Positions 35,690 through 48,012 are shown, counted from the first letter of the stretch. The stretch is 64,000 nucleotides of DNA from Fulvia fulva (GCF_020509005.1 NC_063015.1:3038001-3102000), one strand, 5' to 3'. Numbers and translations: made by a program. The notes: a model not told the origin generated them from the letters alone.

Positions 35690-37007
35690 ACTATCGTATA
35701 GTATAACGTAACTAAAAGTAGGGACAAGGTCTAGCGCTACTTTCTATAAGAGCTAGACCCGCTACGGTACTATATTATTACGGTATAGGAACTATAAATC
35801 AACCCCTACGTAGGACTCCTAGCCACTTGTAATGACCGGAGATACTATACCGTAATCGCGGGCTAACGAGGCGTTATCCCGAGGATATATATATACGTAA
35901 GTAAGACTATAGACCTTGAGTCGTAGAAGGTTATACTACCGTAGTAGGGCAACCTAGGAGACATAATATTAATCTAGATTGATACGACTTAAGGCTCTGT
36001 CTAGATCTATAACGTTTATAACCCGCTACCGCGGGGTCGGACGAGTAGGGAACTAGGAACCCTCGCCTACCTAGAGCGGACCCTAAGCTAAGACACGAAG
36101 TAAGTACTCCTTAGCGACTTTGACCTCTACTACCTATAGTAGGGACTCGAATTCACTCCCCCGTACGCGTTTCTAGGGGGAAAGCTACTAGATATAACCG
36201 TACGCTACGGAATGGCCTTAGTGATACTAAAGGGAATAGAGACGTAGAAGGCCCGTATAAGTATAAGTATAATCGACCTATACTTTCTATTACGAGAACT
36301 TAAAGAGAGACTAGTCTAATACCGACCGAACTACGGGCTAGAGGCCTCCTTAGACTAGATCCCTATTTAAACGACGCTAGGGGTAAAGGCGATAGAGGAG
36401 CTAGTAAGTAAACTACGCCGTAACTAGAAGAAGGTACGCTAGGACAATATAAGAGGATTCCTAATAGCGGACCTACTATAGTATAGAGAACTCGAGACGA
36501 CAGCTTAGCTAGATCAAGTAGCGGAACAGATTACCTCGGTTATATAGTAAGTAGCGGAACAATATACGCCGTTACTCCGGCCCTTAACGTAGTAGAAGGC
36601 CTTCTAGACCCCTAAATGCTCTACGAAGGTAAAGGAGGCTAGAAGGGCAAGGCGACAGTAGACGAAGGAGTATACCTAAGAGACGTAGGAGCAATACTAT
36701 CGCGCGATATAAGAGAAGAAGGCATAGATAAGACGCGATAAGCTATAGGACTAGAGAGCGACAATCGGGCTCGTTATAGAAAACCCGGAATAGATATAGA
36801 GACTAGCTAAATAGGCACGACTACCTAAAGAGCAACAAACCCCTTACTTCCCTCTAATCGTAGACCGCGAAGGGATTGCCTAGACTACGCCCCGGGGTAA
36901 GGCAAAAGTATTAGCCGACTATTTCTTTTCGACGTAGGTAGAGGTAGACCTTACGGACATCGACCCGAGTATATACCCGGAACCCCTAGACATAGATTAG
37001 GCGGTTA
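35690..37007 (+). pseudogene. LINE B1 ORF2, endonuclease and start of RT (RIPed)
   Basis: The endonuclease region begins QYNVTKSRDKVQRYFL at about 35700 and includes QELQINPYVG and a SDFDLYYL-type motif (the Gly of GDF mutated) near 36115. The linker before RT follows. It is cut by LINE A4 with the duplication GCTCTAATATAG (37008-37019 and 42010-42021). Confidence 0.72.
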
Positions 37008-37094
37008 GCTCTAATATAGATAGATAGATTTGTTATTCCCCTGTTCTAGGACCCTATCCGGCCTATATAGGTATATATATCTATTGTTATATAT

Positions 37095-40000
37095 AAAGGG
37101 AAAACCGAATAGGTGAAAACCCTTACCGCCCCCGACTCCTCCTTATCTAGATTAGCTTTCCCTCTAAACGTACGTAGTCTATGTTACTACCCCGTTAGCC
37201 CCCGCTCCTAGCCGGTCTCGTCGCGCTACGTCGTATCCTCTCTTCCTATACTACTCCTACTAGGCGGTACTATTCTAGCTAGCCCTTCTCTAGTATCTAG
37301 TTCGTAATACGCCGTAGGTCCTTAGCGTTGTTAAGAAGTGCCCTAATCGTCCGGTTCCTCGCCTTTGCTATCTACTCCCCCCTTCCTAGCGACTACCTTA
37401 GATAGACGAGGAGTACGTACCGTACGTTCTAGGAGCGATAGCCGTAGGGGTAGCTAGTATTCGTGTATCCTAGAACCTTCCTCTATAATAGGTACCCCTA
37501 GAGGCCGATGTATTCGCTTCGTAGTTAGGTTGCTATACTACTCTATACCCTCGTAAGGCGGTAGTAGATAAGCTTCGGGGGGTACTTAACCGTAGATTTT
37601 GTAGCTAACTATTCCTTAGGTTGTCCCGCTAGCTAAGGGCGTCTACTATACCCTATAACCTAGTTGTTCTACCTCTCTTTCTATAGTTACTCTACAAACG
37701 ATTTCTTACCTTCCTATTATATTACTAGCTATTCGTCCCTTACCCGGTAGTTCGGCTCGTTTCCGGGTCGAATGCCCTTATACGCTAGTACTAATTCGCG
37801 GGCCCTTACGACTATACTAGCGATAACCTTCTATACTAGGTACTATACCGACTTGCCTTAGTAGGAGGTCCGTAGTCCCTAGATATATAGGTCGATCGGC
37901 GGTATAGCGGTCTCGTACTTAAATATCCTCGTTAGTATCGACTTATATACCCCGGTAACCTTCCTTAGGCATTAGTTTTAGATCTTCGCTAACGGCGCGA
38001 CGAGTCCCTTTAATAGGTAGACCCTCTCGCCTAAGGACTATACTTAGCTACTATAGGTAAGGACTAGCCGTATAATAGCCGTATATAGAAGTCGTAACTA
38101 CCGGAAGTCCGCCCCCTATATAGACGTAGTGAGCCTCTAGCATAATGCTATATTCTGTTTAGCTTTCCGTAATATTGCCTATACGTGCTTCCTCTACCGT
38201 AGCGCCGGGTCTACCTATAGTCCGAGGATCCTAAGCTAATTTGCCGGGTTAGTCGTGTACCCCTATATCTAGATAGAAGCTTATATATTATAGAACCGTA
38301 GCCGGCGCGTAAAGTGTATTAGATTGTACTTTTCTAGGGCAAACCGAGCCCCGTGCCTCCTAGCCTAGTCCTTATAGATCTTGTGCTTCTCTTCTAGTAG
38401 CCTATAGTTCTCCTTAGTCGAGGAAGACTACGCTAGGATGTTTATGTCGTCTACGAAGCCGCTCGTAGCGGTGTTCTAGGATTCTAGGGCTAGGAGTAGC
38501 GTCGCTATAAAGAAGAGGAACAGAATAGGTACTAGCGTTAAGCCTTACGGGATTCTAGTATAGACTACTTAAAATAGGCTTCTATACTAGCCGACTAGGA
38601 TCGACGTACTACGGTTTTGGAGGTAGGACCGTACGAAGTTAACAAGCCACTTAGGGAGTCCTTTCGACCTTAGGATATAGAGTAGCCGCGGGTATAACAC
38701 GTAGTCGAAGGCTCCCGATATGTCTAGGCTAAGTAAGGAAGCCACCTTGTCCCTATTCTTATACTAGATAGCCTTTACCTAAGAGGTGATAAGTTCTATC
38801 GCGGATAGCGTCGATCGCTATAGGCGCGTAGCTATCTAGGTGTCCGGGAGTAGGGAGTGTTCCTCTACCGCCTCGGAGAGTCTCGTTATAACTAGCTTCT
38901 TAAGCGCCTTCCTAAGAGTATTAAGGAGCGCAATTAGGCGGTACGACTTTACCTACGTATAGTCTTCCTTCTACGGCTTACGTAGGACTACTATCGTCGA
39001 TTGTTTAAATACTATTAAGTAGTATCCGGTCTATAGGTAGGCGTTAAAGATCGCTACGACTACTAGGGCTAGTTAATCTCTATACTTCTTTAGTAGCTTG
39101 TTTAGGATCCTATCTAGCCCCGGGGCTTTTTTCGCCGGTAACTTCTTAAGTATAGCGGTAATATCTCCCTCGGGTATATCCTATTAGACCGCGATACTAG
39201 GGGCTGGGGGAGTAGAGCTATTTATATCGCTTAGATTAGCCTCGACTAGGGGCGGGAAGAACTTACTAGCTAGTAGACGCGCCTTAGCCTCGGGGTTGCT
39301 AACCGGGCTACTAGGCGACTATAGCGCTAGGATAGAGAAGGAGGGGCCCTATATAGGGTCCTGTCGGGCCCATTTCGCTAGCTTCTATATCCTCTCTAGC
39401 TTACCGGCGATTTCTTCTACTATAGCCCTCTAGCCGACTACTTTCTCCCTTCGTATTATAGCGTTCTTCTGTTAGTATGCCTCTCTATATACGTTCTAGG
39501 CCTCCTCGCTATAGCTACTCGTCTATACCCGGCGGGCTCTCCTTACTTCTCTTACTACCGTAGTATACTATAGCGTCTAGTATAGTTTAGACTATATTGT
39601 TAGTTAGGTAAGCGGAACGTAAAGTAAGGTCGCTTTTCTTATTTCGTCTATTAACCCCTAGACTGCTTCGTCTATCTCGTCTTTACTGTTATATTACTAC
39701 TACGCGATCTAGACTAGCCTCTTAGGGTCATCGAGGTACGCCTATATATTGGCCTAGTAGGCCGTTCCCTAGTTTAGCTTAGGGGTTCTCGCTAGTATAC
39801 GTTATATCTATGTCGTAATAGAGGTCCTAACTAGTATATAGTCTAACGACGCCTCGAGTTTATATTCGATCCTATAGTAGGTTACCGTATAGTAGTAGCT
39901 ATCTAAGATCTAGGAGAGGTCGATCGTGCCTTAGAGTCCCCCTCTCTTCTAGGTGCCTAGGTCCTTCGGGGTATTAAGGGCAATTACGTTGCTCGCTATC

Positions 40001-40495
40001 AAGTCGAGTACTTCGTCGGCTATAGAGTGCGGCTATATAAGGCTTTCCTAGGAAGGGTAGTATATATTAAAGTCTCCTACTACAATGTAGTACCCTTGTC
40101 TCTTAAGCGCACTGTCTAGGTGTCTATAGACCCCTAGGTCGCGGCTAGACCTAGAGGCTAGCGGTTGTATATATAAGTTGTATATCTAGGTACTACCTAC
40201 GTAGAGGGAGGTAATATCGCCCCCGCCTTCTTTGTCTACGTAGTATACTACCTCCTAGTCGGATTCTAGTATGTCCTTACTAATATAGAAGCACGTACGG
40301 GGTCTACCGTCGCCTCGTAGGTATGTCGTATAGCCTAGTGACTTATAGGTCGTTAGTCTCTTATAGTACGGGTTAATCTATAGCTCCTAGATTGTAAGGA
40401 CGTAGTAGACGCGCGGGTCCGCCTCGTATAGGAAATGGTTCTAGACTATATCCTTGCTATAGTTGACGTTATACTAGATAATACTAAGCGTGTCG
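37095..40495 (-). pseudogene. LINE A4 ORF2: endonuclease and RT (RIPed)
   Basis: On the minus strand: endonuclease at about 40490-39800, RT at about 39160-38280 with FVDD near 38446-38457 in inverse sense, then the C-terminal region to about 37110. Stops match those of the other family A copies. Confidence 0.78.
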
Positions 40496-40514
40496 AGGCT
40501 AGTTATTAGTATCG

Positions 40515-41810
40515 ACAATTATTTCCTCTATATCGTCCTATCTCCTACTACCCTATACGTCCTAGTCTACGCCTATCGGCTATATACTAAAGGGGAGCCG
40601 GGCCTAGTTAGATTCCCTCGCCGTAGCTAGTAGAGTACGTAGCCTCCCGTACGCCCTAGGTTACGTATCCTTTATATCGTTCTCGGCCCTAGGGCGCTTA
40701 TACTCGACCGCCGCTAGTTAGTTCTAGTATAGGCTAGCCTTACGGTCGCCGTAGAATCTTAGGGCGACGGTTCCGTTTGTGATTGCCTTGTTTTTCGCTA
40801 GTTTCCGCTATAGGCATTCCGTACTATACGATAGGTAGTACCCCGGACAGTTCTCGTACCGTCTCGTAGTCGATATATAGTCCCTAGATATATAGTCTCC
40901 TATATAGTTCGAGTAGGCCTACTTGTTGATATACGTGTAGGTTTAGTGTCTATACTATTAGCATTTGAAACATTAGAGGACACGAAAGGATAAGGAGTGC
41001 TTTTCTACTATCTTAAGGGTATATTACTAGACTAGGCCTTGTTCTATCGCTAGATCCGCCGCTTTCGCGTCTTATAGCTATACTATTAGCGCCGAGGCCT
41101 TCTTACCTTCTGGCCATTTCCTATAGAGCCAAGTCGCCTTCTAGATTAGAGAGTTAAGAGTGACCGGGTTGTCCTCTTAGAGAGCGCGTAGGTAACCCTA
41201 GTTAGTTAGGTCAAACTCCTTAGGCATATTATAGACTAGGATCGTAAATTGTTTCGTTAAGACCTTCGCTAATACCGTAACCTTAGATGCCTACTATAGC
41301 TATGCCTCTAGGTGCCTCCTAGTAGTAGTAGAGCTAGTATAGATCTATAGAGTACCGTTAGACTATTAGTTTACTACAACCACCCCTAGTTAGTTAAGTC
41401 GTTAGGCGAGCTCCTTATTCGATAGCTTCGTAACTTCGGCCTAGTCTTCCTTTACTATAATACGGATCGTAACTATATCGTACGTAAGGCGGGGGCCTAG
41501 TATCGATGCCGTGACCGATACCTAGCTATAGAGGTATTGATTCCGGGTAGCCTTACTAATCGCCTAAGACGTCGTCCTTATTTCTTATTACCCTCGGTAA
41601 TACGATAGTATAAGCGCCGTACGTAGCTAAGTAATCATCACCTATAGAGACCGGTATAGGAGCTAATTGTTAGTTTCTATACTTTTTACGTCCTCTATAA
41701 GTTGCTACTAGTTGTCTTATAGGAGCTTCGCCTATAGAGCCGTAGGCGCCGGTAGTACCGTAGCCTAGGCTACTATTACCTAGGAGTTACCTAATGTAGC
41801 TAGGCACCTC
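40515..41810 (-). pseudogene. LINE A4 ORF1 (RIPed)
   Basis: It is the reverse complement of family A ORF1, with the knuckle cluster at about 40840-40975 and the KELAxRINQLG block near 41390-41430. Most Q codons are TAG. The start is undefined. Confidence 0.7.
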
Positions 41811-42021
41811 CGCGGCGTTTAGAGCTGAAGAAACAGGGTGAAGAGAGCTTTAAGCTGTCTAGATTGAATAAGGTAGAACTCCCTTAGTCCTAGGGGTAGT
41901 GGCCTGCTTTATATATCGTTAGAATAGCCTTAATAAGAGCTTTCGAATATGTCGTATTTTGGCGTAGAGATCAATAGTCCGGATCAAGACCTTCGGACGC
42001 TTCGTATATGCTCTAATATAG

Positions 42022-43615
42022 TAATAGGAGTTATAAGTAAGCTAAAAGGTCGAAAAGCCCTAGGCCTAGATAGGATACTAAATATACTACTAAAAGAGTA
42101 TAGAGAAGAGATCGCGCCGAGCCTTATAAACCTATTTACCGCGTACCTACGGCTAGGGTATTACCCGAAGCTGTATAGAGAGTCTATAATAGTAGTACTA
42201 CGTAAGCTATAGAAGGAGGACTATACTTAGCCCAAATCGTATAGACTAATCGTACTTCTAAACACGATAGGGAAGGTCCTAGAAAAGATAGTAGCCTAGA
42301 GACCTACGTAGCTAGCCGAGGATAACTACGTAATCCTAGTAATATAGATAGGGGGGGGGAAGCTAGAGATCGACACTAATAGTAATAGAGCTAATTACGG
42401 AGCAAATTTAGACCCTCTAGTACTACGGTAGGAACCGAGCGGCGTCCTTACTATCCCTCGACATCGTAGAAGCCTTCGATTACGTCTTATACTAAAGGCT
42501 AATATATATCCTATAACAGAAAGGCATCCCCTAGTAGGTAACGACGTTTGTCTACTCCTTTCTCTAGGAACGGACGACATACCTAGTCCTAGGGAGGTAT
42601 ACGTCCGACCCGGTAAAGGTAGAGGCTAGAATACCTTAGGGATCTACTCTCTCCCCTATCCTATTTCTAATATTTATGTCTGATCTAATCCCCCTACTTA
42701 CCTCTCCGTAAACCTTAGTATCGGGATTCGTAGACGACATAAACATCCTAGCCTAGTCAGACTCGATAGAGGAGAACTGTCGCCTCCTTAAAGATAGGCA
42801 TAAGAAATACAAGGAGTAGGTAAAGAAGTATAGTGCCCGGTTCGCCCCTTAAAAGTACTAACTTATACACTTTAGTAAAGCGAGAATATACTATAATATA
42901 AAGGCGGCGGTAAGAATCTAAGGCTACGAGACTAAGCTATTAGCGGAGCTACGGGTACTAGGGATCTAGCTCGACCCGAAGCTAAGCTAGAATATATAGA
43001 TTAAGAAAGCCTAGAGTCGAGCGCAAGTTAACGAAGCCTCGATAAAGAGGCTTACGGCATCTATATAGCTAAGACCTAAAGCCTAGCGGAATAGATAGCG
43101 AGCTACCTATAGGAGTAGGACTAGAAAAGGAAGCCCCCTAAGACAATAGGCCCGATAGTACTCCGAGCCTTCTAGAGACACAATTACTAGCTATATAGGG
43201 ACCTAATAAGGGCCGAAGCAAGTATAGCGATCCAAATTAGGTCCGAATATATTAGATTAAGGGCCTACCTATTTAGGAGACGCGTACTAGACATCTATAG
43301 CCTAGCCTACTAGTATAGCTACCTATCGCAAAACCTAGAACATATACTACTACGATACCCGTAGTAGGCGAGAGGTAGGGGAAATTAGAGGCACTAAGCG
43401 GGAAGGAGAGACTATAAGTCAATTATTAGGGACAAAGGTAACATTCGCCGAATCTCTCGGTAGATACTATAGTAGGGATACCTCTAGTAGTTTAGCCTCG
43501 CTAGCGAGACGGAGGAGTAGATAGATAAGAGGCGGAAGCTAGGGGGGTTATAGATAGGGTAGTTATTAGGGCAGGCCTATAACACTAGCGTACCCCTAAT
43601 AAGGGAAATTTAAGA
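42022..43615 (+). pseudogene. LINE B1 ORF2, RT and C-terminal part (RIPed)
   Basis: It resumes after A4 with KLKGRKALGLDRILNILLKEY, an unbroken 60-codon run that makes up most of the open frame 41949-42212. Then come SLDIVEAFDYV, the catalytic FVDD at 42727-42738 (intact), and a C-terminal CYSYLSQNLEHILLRY knuckle relic near 43300-43360. The product was LINE reverse transcriptase. The first 61 bases of that open frame belong to the A4 leader and the duplication, so its AUG is accidental. Confidence 0.8.
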
Positions 43616-43831
43616 CGATAATTAGGGGGAAAAGACAGGCGGGAAGGAGGAGGGGTTTTTACTAACACGGTTTCCCCTCTATATATACGAAAACAAGATA
43701 GTATAGCTATATAGGCTAAAGGGCACTATAACAGCTTAATGAAATATCTATCTATCTATATACCTATATAGGCCGAATAGGGTCCTAGAATAGGGGAGTA
43801 ACAAATCTATTTATCTATCTATATCTATTAA

Positions 43832-44221
43832 TATATATAGCCTACTACTAATCTTAAGACTAGGATTTCAATACTAGCTTAAGATTATTAATAACTTCTC
43901 TAGGAGGAAGTAGACCTTTCCTCTTAGGAAAAGAGAAGATGCTCTAGTTACTCTCTAGAACTAGAAGATCAAAGCAGAGAGCAAATTATTAGCGTAGCTA
44001 AAAGTAGTAATGCTTAATAATACAAAACAACTTATTATATTAGTAAAGTAGTAGAAGAAGGATTTAGGGATTAGGCTAGAGCCTACTAAGGTATACAACT
44101 CTCTATAGAATAGACTAGTTAAGAGGTTACTAGAAACCTTAGAGGACTCTATAAGGGCAATACTTAAAGAGGCTAAGCTACCGGTTAAATTTTAGCCTAA
44201 AGTACTAGAGGACTAAACTCA
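43832..44221 (+). pseudogene. Copia integrase fragment (RIPed)
   Basis: A plus-strand frame shows the integrase path after the catalytic core: KKDLGIRLEPTKVYNSLQNR, VKRLLETLEDSIRAILKEA, LPVKF. This matches the copia pattern 'GI..E....Y.P.QNG..ER.NR', whose conserved QNG is altered. The fragment is interrupted on the left by LINE A3 and on the right by the Fot1-like transposon. Confidence 0.72.
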
Positions 44222-44223
44222 TA

Positions 44224-44292
44224 ACGTACTTTACTACCGAGCGGGCTATACTACCGAGCGGGCTACTTTTACTAAGAACTATACTACTTCTA
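44224..44292 (+). repeat. Left terminal inverted repeat of the Fot1-like element
   Basis: It starts ACGTACTTTA and contains a 16-base unit (CTACCGAGCGGGCTA) twice in tandem. It pairs with 45288-45356 with about two mismatches, both RIP-type. The doubled unit may be a transposase-binding site. Confidence 0.88.
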
Positions 44293-44499
44293 CTTTAATT
44301 ACGACGGTATCTTAATACGACGACATCCTTTAAAATCGTTACTAGGAGGACAATTCCTCTTTAGATTCTTCGCTATCTAGCGAGTCTACTTAATAGGTAC
44401 GTACGTTATGCCCCGACTCGCTATATTACTTATAGCGTCGTAGCCTTAGTACTAGCCGAACACTATCTAGCGACTTACTACTCACTTCCTACCTCCTAG

Positions 44500-45256
44500 T
44501 ATTCTCTAGAGGTATCAATTATAAGGCCTTATCGAAGGTTAGAGACCCTCTAGACTAAATATACTTGCGCTTTCGTGCTTTCCGCTATATAAGGGCCTTG
44601 TTAGACTTACGTAGCTTACTGATCTCGCTTCGTATAAGAGCTATCTAATACGCTATCTCTCTACTCCCTCTCTATTGCTCTATTAAACGACCTTCCTCTT
44701 TCTACTACGCCTTTCTGAACCCGTAACGACGCTCTAAGACCTAATAACACCTATTATAAACCCTGTCTCGTCGAAGTTATAGGTGTCCTAGTTAAGGATA
44801 CTATACTTCTCCTTTATATTACGTATAAGTAAGAACTACTTCTCGATAACGTCTAGATCTTCTATTAGGGCTCGCTAACGATCATATCTATGTGTTATAC
44901 AAACCTTTAGCTTACGATACCGCCTAATAAACCTGTCTACCTAATTAAGACTAGCGGGCTTAAGACCCTTCTCTTATAGTAATAAATCGGCTATTACTCG
45001 TATACTAGTCTTTAATAGCGGGAAACCTCTAAGATCTAGCTCGAGTATATACTTAAGTATCACCCTCTCTTCTAGCTCTATAAGCTTCTTCGAATTCGGC
45101 TCGTAGTCACCCCGAGGAGGTCGTCTATTCAATCGATACTCTAGTATAGTTCGAGACGCGTCGTATACCTTTATAGCAAGTCGATTCGTAATTATCGCGT
45201 CGCGTTTCGTGGCCTAGACAGCTAAGGTCAGTTTAGCCTCGTTTGAAGATAACATA
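44500..45256 (-). pseudogene. Fot1/pogo transposase remnant lacking most of the catalytic core
   Basis: Minus strand from 45256: MLSSNEAKLTLA, then the helix-turn-helix DNA-binding region with PNSKKLIELEERVILKYI, LDLRGFPLL and RVIADLLL. Next is the start of the catalytic domain with NFDETGF at about 44785 and VVTGSERR. The frame then jumps to the C-terminal helix (SEISKLRKSNKALI, RKARKRKY, SRGSLT at about 44620-44540). The section with the second and third acidic residues is absent, so the copy could not move itself even without its TAG codons. The family cuts and pastes DNA at TA sites. Confidence 0.8.
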
Positions 45257-45287
45257 CGCTATAATAGTGGTTATATAGCTATATCTA

Positions 45288-45356
45288 TAGAAGTGGTATA
45301 GTTCTTAGCAAAAGTAGCCCGCTCGGTAGTATAGCCCGCTCGGTAGTAAAGTACGT
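45288..45356 (-). repeat. Right terminal inverted repeat of the Fot1-like element
   Basis: It is the inverse complement of 44224-44292, including the doubled unit. It is followed by the TA target duplicate. Confidence 0.88.
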
Positions 45357-45358
45357 TA

Positions 45359-46814
45359 TAAGAAACAAACTACTAAATAGCCTAGATTACAATAGGTTTA
45401 AGGTTTTACTAGATAAGGCTTTTAATAGTATTAAACCGACTATTAACTATGTGAAAGTTTAGAGATATAAAGGTATTGTCTATATAGACATAAGATTTTA
45501 ACCTTAATAGGTAAGAAGTGATAAGCTAATAAATAGGGGTAAAGAAGTAGCGTTTATTAGGTATATTAAAAATATAGGTAAAGCCTAGCTCTTTTAGGAA
45601 CTAGACATAAGAGCTAATAAACAACACATATGTATAGACTTCTTTAAGGACTAGCCTAGAGGTGATATAGGTCTTAATGTTCTAACATTAAATCTATTAA
45701 GTAGTATACTAGCTAGGAAGCCCTTAGGAAGGCCGAGGAAGAACGTATCCTTAGGACAATCTACCTACTATTTAGGCGTCTATTAAAGCACCCCCGAAAT
45801 AGCTTAGCTAAGAAAGCTGTTTATATAACTTCCCTAACCTCCGGAGAACGTAGGGGAATTTCAGAAAATCGATTAGCTAATTAAGACAAGCTCTCTAGAT
45901 CCCTCGGAAATAGATATTACTAGGTTATAAGTAACGGTTCCTAAATTATCCCTTAGAAAGAGAAAGGCTGACTATAATGTTAGGGGCTATAACATGAAAC
46001 AGAAAGCCCTAAAATCTATAGTCCCTAAGCCCGAACTAACTACTAAAGTAGGAGAAGCAATAGACTTCTTAGAGAACCTTACTGCTTTTCACTAAGCTTT
46101 CTTTATAGCTATATAATCAGTAGACAGTTCAATACTATAGGATAGCGAATTCCTAGAAGAAGTTAAGGAAATGGCCTTTATAGCAACTATAGAAGCTATT
46201 ATATATAAGTAAGAGGTCCTAATTCTAAAATCCTATAAGGATGCTATAAATGATAAGAAATAGGGACATCTTTAGAAGGAAGCAATCTAAAAGGAACTAG
46301 ATGCTCTATAGAGTAACAACACCTAGGAAAATTCTGTTCTACTAAAAGGAGCAAATTCAGTTATATCAAGATAGGTCTTTGATATTAAGAGAAGCATTAG
46401 TAGAGCTATTGAAAAGTTAAAGGCTAGACTAGTTATAAGGGGCTTCTTATAGAAGTTTAGTGTTAACTTTATAGAGACATTTGCACCTATAGTAAGATAG
46501 GACACCCTTAGGGTGTTTATAGCTATTATATATAAGAAGGATCTTTATCTTTACTAAGTAGATATGAACAATACATTTATAGAAAGTACCCTCTATAAAG
46601 ACATCTTTATGTTACTACTACTAGGAGTTTAGCTTCTACTAAATATAGTATTCAAAATCCTTAAGAGCTTATATAGACTTAAGTAAGTAGCTAGAGATTA
46701 GAATTAACTCTATATATCAAAGCTTAGAGAGATTGGATTTATATAGTTAGAAGTAGATCTATACCTACTTATCTATAAGAAGAGGGAGATTATAATCCTT
46801 ATATATATAGATAG
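45359..46814 (+). pseudogene. Copia integrase C-terminus and reverse transcriptase (RIPed)
   Basis: It begins with the end of integrase (INYVKVQRYKGIVYIDIR, near 45440-45500). A linker follows. The copia-type RT starts at about 46280: ELDALQSNNTQE region, WVFDIKRSISRAIEKLKARLV, FIETFAPIVR, LYLYQVDMNNTFIEST and LYRLKQVAR. It stops at ILIYID (46814), just where the YVDD catalytic pair would follow, because LINE D is inserted there. RIP is moderate: several 20- to 30-codon runs are open. Confidence 0.8.
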
Positions 46815-46929
46815 TACCCCCTAACAACCTAACGCTAACTAACCTAATAGGATAGCGCGATAAACGAAGGAGCTATATAGCTAACGAGCACCCTAATAGA
46901 CCTTATCCTAGCTAGTCCGTAACGCTAAC

Positions 46930-47845
46930 ATTAGCTAACCTCACTATTATATAGTATAACGTTAATAGAAGCAAGGACAAGGTTTAGCTCTACTTCTTCT
47001 AGGAATATAACGACTAAAGGTATTATATCGTAGCGATATAAGAGCTATAGATAAACCTATACACTCGAAGACCTACTACCTATACCGACCTACGGTACTA
47101 TATAGCTATCGAGGGAGGCATAGGCTATACTATAAGGACATGTATATACGTTAGTAAAGCATTACGTACGGACGCCTAGAAGGTAATCTCGTACCCGGAA
47201 GGGAGTTAAGGAGACATTACGACTATCTAAATCACTACGAGTTACGGACCTATCTAGATATATAACGTCTATAACCCTCCTCCTTAGGGAAGAACGAGTA
47301 GAGACCTCGGTACGCTAGTACGACTTGACTAGGTACTTAACTAAGGGGATATAAACTATATCCTCCTAGGCGACTTTAACCTCTACTACCTAACGTAGGG
47401 TCTAGAATTCACCCCCCTCCCCCTTACGTATATCTAGGTAGTAAGCTCCTAGAGATCACGGAAAGTAGGGATATAGAGCTCGTAACCCTAAAGGGTATAG
47501 AGACGTAGAAGGTAAGAATAAGCGCGAGTACTATCGACCTATACTTTCTATCGAGGGACGTAGTAATAAGGCTAGTAGAGTATAGACCTAACCTTGCCCT
47601 AGAGGTAGGGTTAGACTACATCCCTATCTAGGTAACGATAGCGACGGGGATAGAAGAGGAGCTTCGGGGTGAAAAGCGCCTTAACTAGAAAAAAGCTCCC
47701 TAGGAGGAGATCCGGAATCTGCTTAAATAGTACCTAAATAACACTAGTATCGGGGAGACGGAAGCCGAGCTTAATAGTACGGTAGAATAGATAATAACGA
47801 CGATATAGTAGGCGGCCGAGGAACATATACTAGAACTAAGGCCCT
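46930..47845 (+). pseudogene. LINE D ORF2, endonuclease (RIPed)
   Basis: Starting at about 46935: QYNVNRSKDKVQLYFFQEYN, AIQELQINLYTRRP, LLGDFNLYYLTWG near 47370, then the linker to RT. It is cut at 47850 by the left LTR of gypsy B. Stops are mostly TAG. Confidence 0.75.
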
Positions 47846-47850
47846 CGAAG

Positions 47851-48003
47851 TATAGCGGTTTATAGTCGTATTGATATAGAGTAGCTAGGTACGTAGGAAA
47901 GAGGAGCGCGAGGTACGCCGAGGCTATATATAAGCCGAGGTGTTACGCTAGTACGCGCGACCTACGTACTAGCTATCTATTTACTAGGCCTAGGGCCGTA
48001 ATA
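47851..48003 (-). repeat. 3' LTR of gypsy B
   Basis: It is a direct repeat of 56941-57093 with a few differences. Here it begins TATAGCGG where the other copy has TGTAGCGG, a RIP-type loss of the terminal TG. A C-rich run just inside (48006-48012) is a plausible polypurine tract on the minus strand. Confidence 0.92.
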
Positions 48004-48012
48004 CTACCCCCC

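Larger units (their letters stand above)
37020..42009 (-). mobile_element. LINE A4: full-length family A copy in inverse orientation, inside B1
   Basis: The duplication GCTCTAATATAG lies at 37008-37019 and 42010-42021. The tail is at the left edge and the leader at the right (about 41974-42009). The leader shares only ATCCGGACTAT with A1. The body is the reverse complement of A1 to A3 with few differences. Confidence 0.9.
34075..43756 (+). mobile_element. LINE B1: Tad1-like family B, inserted in the 3' end of A3, interrupted by A4
   Basis: The duplication TATATACCTATATAG lies at 34060-34074 and 43757-43771. It lies within the conserved 3' block of LINE A3. The element carries ORF1, ORF2, a GAGGGG/CCCCTC-flanked hairpin (43650-43679), the conserved 3' block from 43706 and an ATCT tail. 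Removing A4 leaves about 4.7 kb, a full-length size. Confidence 0.88.
24081..43819 (+). mobile_element. LINE A3: family A copy split by LINE C1 and LINE B1
   Basis: The outer duplication TATATCTATTAA lies at 24069-24080 and 43820-43831. About 70 leader bases are unlike the other copies, then homology starts near AAACACGACAC (about 24152). The copy is broken at 25254-30260 by C1 and at 34075-43756 by B1. Its last 60 or so bases, including the conserved 3' block and ATCT tail, reappear at 43757-43819. Confidence 0.88.
44224..45356 (-). mobile_element. Fot1/pogo-like DNA transposon, internally deleted
   Basis: The element is 1133 bp flanked by TA (44222-44223 and 45357-45358), with near-perfect terminal inverted repeats of about 69 bp. 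It is inserted in the copia integrase. Fot1-type elements are usually near 1.9 kb; the missing length corresponds to the middle of the transposase. Confidence 0.88.

Noticed and set aside
42395..42580. 61-codon minus-strand ORF
   Set aside because: It is antisense to LINE B1 RT.
7769..43819. The repeated similar blocks as a CRISPR-like or satellite array
   Set aside because: The units are about 5-kb LINE copies at separate target sites, not short regularly spaced repeats.
46323..46505. 60-codon minus-strand ORF
   Set aside because: It is antisense to the copia RT.
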